This document shows positions 5,502-7,557 of a stretch of 7,557 nt of DNA, piece after piece; the stretch's first letter is position 1; the number at the start of each line of letters is the position of its first letter. The position numbers and the translations under genes were made by a program. Location of the stretch: positions 1 to 7,557 of the forward strand of contig CALTZZ010000112.1 in the NCBI GenBank assembly GCA_943913905.1, read 5' to 3'. This stretch comes from an uncultured Dermabacteraceae bacterium (lineage in GTDB: Bacteria > Actinomycetota > Actinomycetes > Actinomycetales > Dermabacteraceae). Below the pieces are notes generated by a model that worked only from the letters and a program-made list of their open reading frames with translations, did not search any database and was not told the origin of the DNA.

Positions 5502-6286
5502 GATCCGCGTACCTCCTCCGCGATCCGCCGCACCTGCATCTCTGACATGAAGCGTGCGCCAGCCGCATCAACCTCAACCACGAGAGGCAGTGCTGCTCCG
5601 CTCAAACCGGAGGTAGCGCTATCGCGCTCCGCAGCGGCAGCAAGCGCACGGAGTACGGCTCGGGAAGCGTGACCGGAATCGGCGGAATGCGACGCCTCTC
5701 CCCTACCAAGGGCGGCGTCCAACACAGCTCGAGCAATGTCCCCTCCGGACCCAAGCGCAGCGCTCGAGGTCTCCTCGTAGGCGCCGCCAGTGGGGTCAAA
5801 CGTGTGGATCCGTGATCGTTGAGTGTGTTCATCAAAACCCATCAAGATGGGAACCGCCGAGAGCCCCTGAAGCGCAAGCCCAAGATGCGTTTGCACCAAA
5901 ATGCTCAACCGTCGAACTTTGCCGCCGTGGCTCAGTGGCGCACGCTCAATCTTCTCCACATGTTCAAGCTCTAGCGCGAAAAGCCGAGCCAGCTCCACAC
6001 CGAGCCCTGCCGCACCCGCTATCCCTACTGTTGAAGCGCGATCCGCGAGATACAGCTTCGTCATGGCCTCATGGGCAATACGGTGCCCCTGCGAGGCTCG
6101 GCGATCGGCAGCAACGACCGCCCCCATGCCGTCGCTGTGGACAGCGGCAACGATCGTCGTTGCGTGCGGGCTCATATGGGAGAGACCGACGCCGTCGGCC
6201 CCGGTCAGCCGCCCAACAGAAAGAAGGCCTTGCTGCGCTAAAACACTACTGAGGGACCCCAGGGGGTCACCAAGATCGTGACTCAC
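5498..6286 (-). CDS. prcB: 20S proteasome beta subunit PrcB, N-terminal nucleophile protease
   Basis: PrcB makes the inner catalytic rings of the 20S core. The 262-residue precursor carries a propeptide of about 42 residues, and the mature enzyme should start at Thr43 in HATTIVA. The other catalytic residues are present: Asp61 (ADRRASQG, equivalent to Asp17), Lys77 (MTKLYLAD, equivalent to Lys33), Ser180 in GSGGD, and Asp222 in RDSATSG. Further family blocks are GIAGAAGLGVELARLFALELEHVEK and GGKVRRLSILV. Two features are odd. The residue before the catalytic Thr is Ala42, where family members I know have Gly. The first hairpin (HSDGMG) is also two residues longer than in M. tuberculosis. The start is GTG at 6286, overlapping the pup TGA by four bases, with AAGGG 6 nt upstream inside pup. 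The stop overlaps the prcA ATG. Confidence 0.97.
   Translation of the reverse strand: MSHDLGDPLGSLSSVLAQQGLLSVGRLTGADGVGLSHMSPHATTIVAAVHSDGMGAVVAADRRASQGHRIAHEAMTKLYLADRASTVGIAGAAGLGVELARLFALELEHVEKIERAPLSHGGKVRRLSILVQTHLGLALQGLSAVPILMGFDEHTQRSRIHTFDPTGGAYEETSSAALGSGGDIARAVLDAALGRGEASHSADSGHASRAVLRALAAAAERDSATSGLSGAALPLVVEVDAAGARFMSEMQVRRIAEEVRGS
5511..5517 (-). promoter_or_regulatory. Ribosome binding site of prcA, inside the end of prcB
   Basis: AGGAGGT is 9 nt before the ATG at 5501. It is formed by the Glu-Glu-Val codons near the PrcB C-terminus. It is among the strongest Shine-Dalgarno matches in the window and may help balance alpha and beta subunit levels. Confidence 0.75.
6161..6286 (-). 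other. PrcB propeptide, removed by autoprocessing
   Basis: This codes for residues 1-42 of the PrcB precursor, ending in SPHA before TTIVA. The propeptide of beta subunits keeps the active Thr blocked and assists assembly until half-proteasomes join. The boundary is inferred from alignment with the HG|TTIVA site in other actinobacteria. Confidence 0.75.
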
Positions 6287-6477
6287 TGACCGCCCTTTTG
6301 CACGAACGACTTCACGAACGCGTCCGCATTCGACTCCAGGACCAGGTCGATTTCGTCAAGAAGATCGTCGCTCGCGGAGATTGAGGCTTGAATTTGGCCT
6401 CCGCCCGTGGGTGTCGTCGCGTCAACATCCGAATCATCGTCGCGGCGACTGGGGCCATGAACCTGAGATTGAGACAT
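6283..6477 (-). CDS. pup: Prokaryotic ubiquitin-like protein Pup
   Basis: Pup is the small, largely disordered tag attached to lysines of proteins destined for the bacterial proteasome. The 64-residue product has the acidic RRDDDSD segment at 11-17, the helix-forming segment LLDEIDLVLESNADAFVKSFVQ at about 39-60 that docks on the coiled coil of Mpa/ARC, and the invariant KGGQ end. Because it ends in Gln and not Glu, Dop must first deamidate it before PafA can use it. Only two lysines are present, Lys56 and Lys61. The ATG at 6477 follows AGGAGG by 7 nt and lies 21 nt after the dop stop. The TGA overlaps the prcB GTG. Composition and length are normal for the family. Confidence 0.99.
   Translation of the reverse strand: MSQSQVHGPSRRDDDSDVDATTPTGGGQIQASISASDDLLDEIDLVLESNADAFVKSFVQKGGQ
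6293..6297 (-). promoter_or_regulatory. Ribosome binding site of prcB, built from the Pup tail codons
   Basis: AAGGG, 6 nt before the GTG at 6286, is the Lys61 codon (AAG) plus the first two bases of the Gly62 codon (GGC). The four-base GTGA overlap then joins the pup stop to the prcB start. Pup tail codons, ribosome-binding site, stop and next start therefore share one short stretch. Confidence 0.6.
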
Positions 6478-6484
6478 GGAAAAT

Positions 6485-6490
6485 CCTCCT
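6485..6490 (-). promoter_or_regulatory. Strong ribosome binding site of pup
   Basis: A perfect AGGAGG lies 7 nt before the pup ATG in the 21-nt gap after dop. It should give high translation, which fits the need for many Pup molecules compared with the enzymes around it. Confidence 0.8.
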
Positions 6491-6498
6491 GGGAACGG

Positions 6499-7557
6499 TT
6501 AAGAGATGGATTGAAGGGCGAGCACGAACTCAGCGAGGTCACCGGTCGGGTCAACCTCGTGACGCGCACACCACTCGTGTGAACCATACGTGGGGTCAGC
6601 AAAACGGCACGTCAACGCTGCACCTTCATGAGCGAGCGAGACCGCATCCCACCCCGCGGAATCAAGGGAACCGCGATGGTGACGCACGAGTTGTCCGCGC
6701 ACATATGCGCGAGTATCGAGCGGCGGGTGTGTCACAGCTTCGGCAACCTCGCTATCGCTCACCCGTACCGCGACGCGGCCGGCACGCTTCAACTTCAAGT
6801 AGAGCGAGCGGTCTGCACGCAGATCCGAAAATTGAATGTCCAGAGCAGTGAGACGGGGATCGCTCCACTCGAGGCCGTGGCGGGCACGGAACTGTTCAAG
6901 CAGCGCGTGCTTGCCCACCCATTCAATGTGCTGCGCTGCAGCGGCCCAGTCAGACTCAAGGGCATCGAGCAAGCTCGCCCACAGATCCAGAGCTTCGGCT
7001 GTTTCGGCATCCGCTGTGGCTCCGGCAGCATCGAGGGCATCGCGAACAGCGGCACGATATCGCTGTTGAATCTCGATCGCGGTCAGCGATTCTCCTTGGG
7101 CCGTCTCGTAACGGCGAGCCAGCGTGAGATCGTGCGAAATGTTGTGCAGTGCGTGAACCGGGTCAATGAGATCGATATCGGGCAGGAACGTTTCGCCCGA
7201 GCGCTGCTCATACTCGAGAACCGAAAGAACGAGCGACGTCATCGCGAGTTTCAGGAACGTGGACGATTCGTACCGGTTCGCATCGCCGATGATCACGTGA
7301 AGCCGTCGGAACCTGCCGGCGTCGGAATGCGGCTCATCGCGCGAGTTCACGATGGGACGGTTGAGAGTGGTCTCGAGCCCCACGGTCGCCTCGACGAAGT
7401 CTGCTCGCGATGAGATTTGGAAACCTGCTTCTTCGCCCCGAGGTCCGATGCCGACGCGCCCGGCACCGACGAGAATCTGGCGCGTGGCAAAGAACGGAAT
7501 CAGGACGTCGCAGATCCGGGAGAACGGAATGTCGCGGTCCATGCAGTAGTTCTCGTG
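6499..7557 (-). CDS. dop: Pup deamidase/depupylase Dop, N-terminus cut by window edge
   Basis: Dop converts the C-terminal Gln of Pup to Glu so that PafA can ligate it, and it also removes Pup from modified proteins. The window holds the last 352 residues plus a TAA stop; about 145 N-terminal residues, including the catalytic Asp region and the Dop loop, lie beyond the right edge. The visible part begins HENYC and shows family blocks: GAGRVGIGPRGEEAGFQISSRADF, VGLETTLNRPIVNSRDEPHSDA, FRRLHVIIGDAN, ESSTFLKLAMTSLVL, DIQFSDLRADRSLY and PPLDTRAYVRG. GRVGIGP and GLETTLNRPI are typical of Dop rather than PafA. The frame is clean. The pup ATG follows 21 nt downstream, the standard dop-pup order. An Mpa/ARC gene is expected further upstream, out of view. 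Confidence 0.97.
   Translation of the reverse strand, partial: HENYCMDRDIPFSRICDVLIPFFATRQILVGAGRVGIGPRGEEAGFQISSRADFVEATVGLETTLNRPIVNSRDEPHSDAGRFRRLHVIIGDANRYESSTFLKLAMTSLVLSVLEYEQRSGETFLPDIDLIDPVHALHNISHDLTLARRYETAQGESLTAIEIQQRYRAAVRDALDAAGATADAETAEALDLWASLLDALESDWAAAAQHIEWVGKHALLEQFRARHGLEWSDPRLTALDIQFSDLRADRSLYLKLKRAGRVAVRVSDSEVAEAVTHPPLDTRAYVRGQLVRHHRGSLDSAGWDAVSLAHEGAALTCRFADPTYGSHEWCARHEVDPTGDLAEFVLALQSIS

Noticed and set aside
6628..7413. Plus-strand ORF of 261 codons opposite dop.
   Set aside because: It lies fully antisense to strongly conserved Dop sequence, resembles no family I know, and long antisense frames are common in GC-rich DNA.

Overview
The window is part of an actinobacterial Pup-proteasome operon, read entirely on the minus strand from the right edge to the left. 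A complete Pup with a GGQ C-terminus, proteasome subunits PrcB and PrcA, the paralogous enzymes Dop and PafA, moderately high GC content, frequent GTG starts and a helicase-dead actinobacterial-type PriA all point to Actinobacteria. The roughly 60% GC and the downstream gene set would suit an Actinomycetaceae- or Micrococcales-like organism, but that placement is inference.

In transcription order (right to left) the layout is: dop (N-terminus cut by the right edge), pup, prcB, prcA, pafA, a predicted Tat-exported two-domain FKBP lipoprotein, a short cytoplasmic FKBP, and priA (C-terminus cut by the left edge). Every gene has the same orientation. Gaps are -4, 17, 21 or 24 nt, and I see no terminator or obvious internal promoter. 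pup/prcB, prcB/prcA, prcA/pafA and pafA/FKBP each overlap by 4 nt (GTGA or ATGA), so translational coupling is likely along that whole stretch.

The proteasome part is a complete tagging and degradation set. Dop deamidates the C-terminal Gln of Pup, PafA ligates the resulting Pup-Glu to substrate lysines, and the PrcA/PrcB 20S core degrades pupylated proteins. The ring ATPase (Mpa/ARC) is not in the window; in the usual gene order it would lie just upstream of dop, beyond the right edge. Two FKBP-type prolyl isomerases follow, one predicted to be exported and one cytoplasmic, then the replication-restart protein PriA.

The system itself is well described and I do not see a wholly new one. The points worth a second look are: Ala instead of the usual Gly just before the catalytic Thr of PrcB; the prcB ribosome-binding site lying inside the codons for Pup's Lys-Gly-Gly tail; priA sitting in the same tight gene string as the proteasome; a Met-rich PrcA gate; and an exported FKBP with a degenerate first domain. 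No RNA genes, mobile elements or CRISPR arrays were seen, and no stretch longer than 24 bases lacks a gene.
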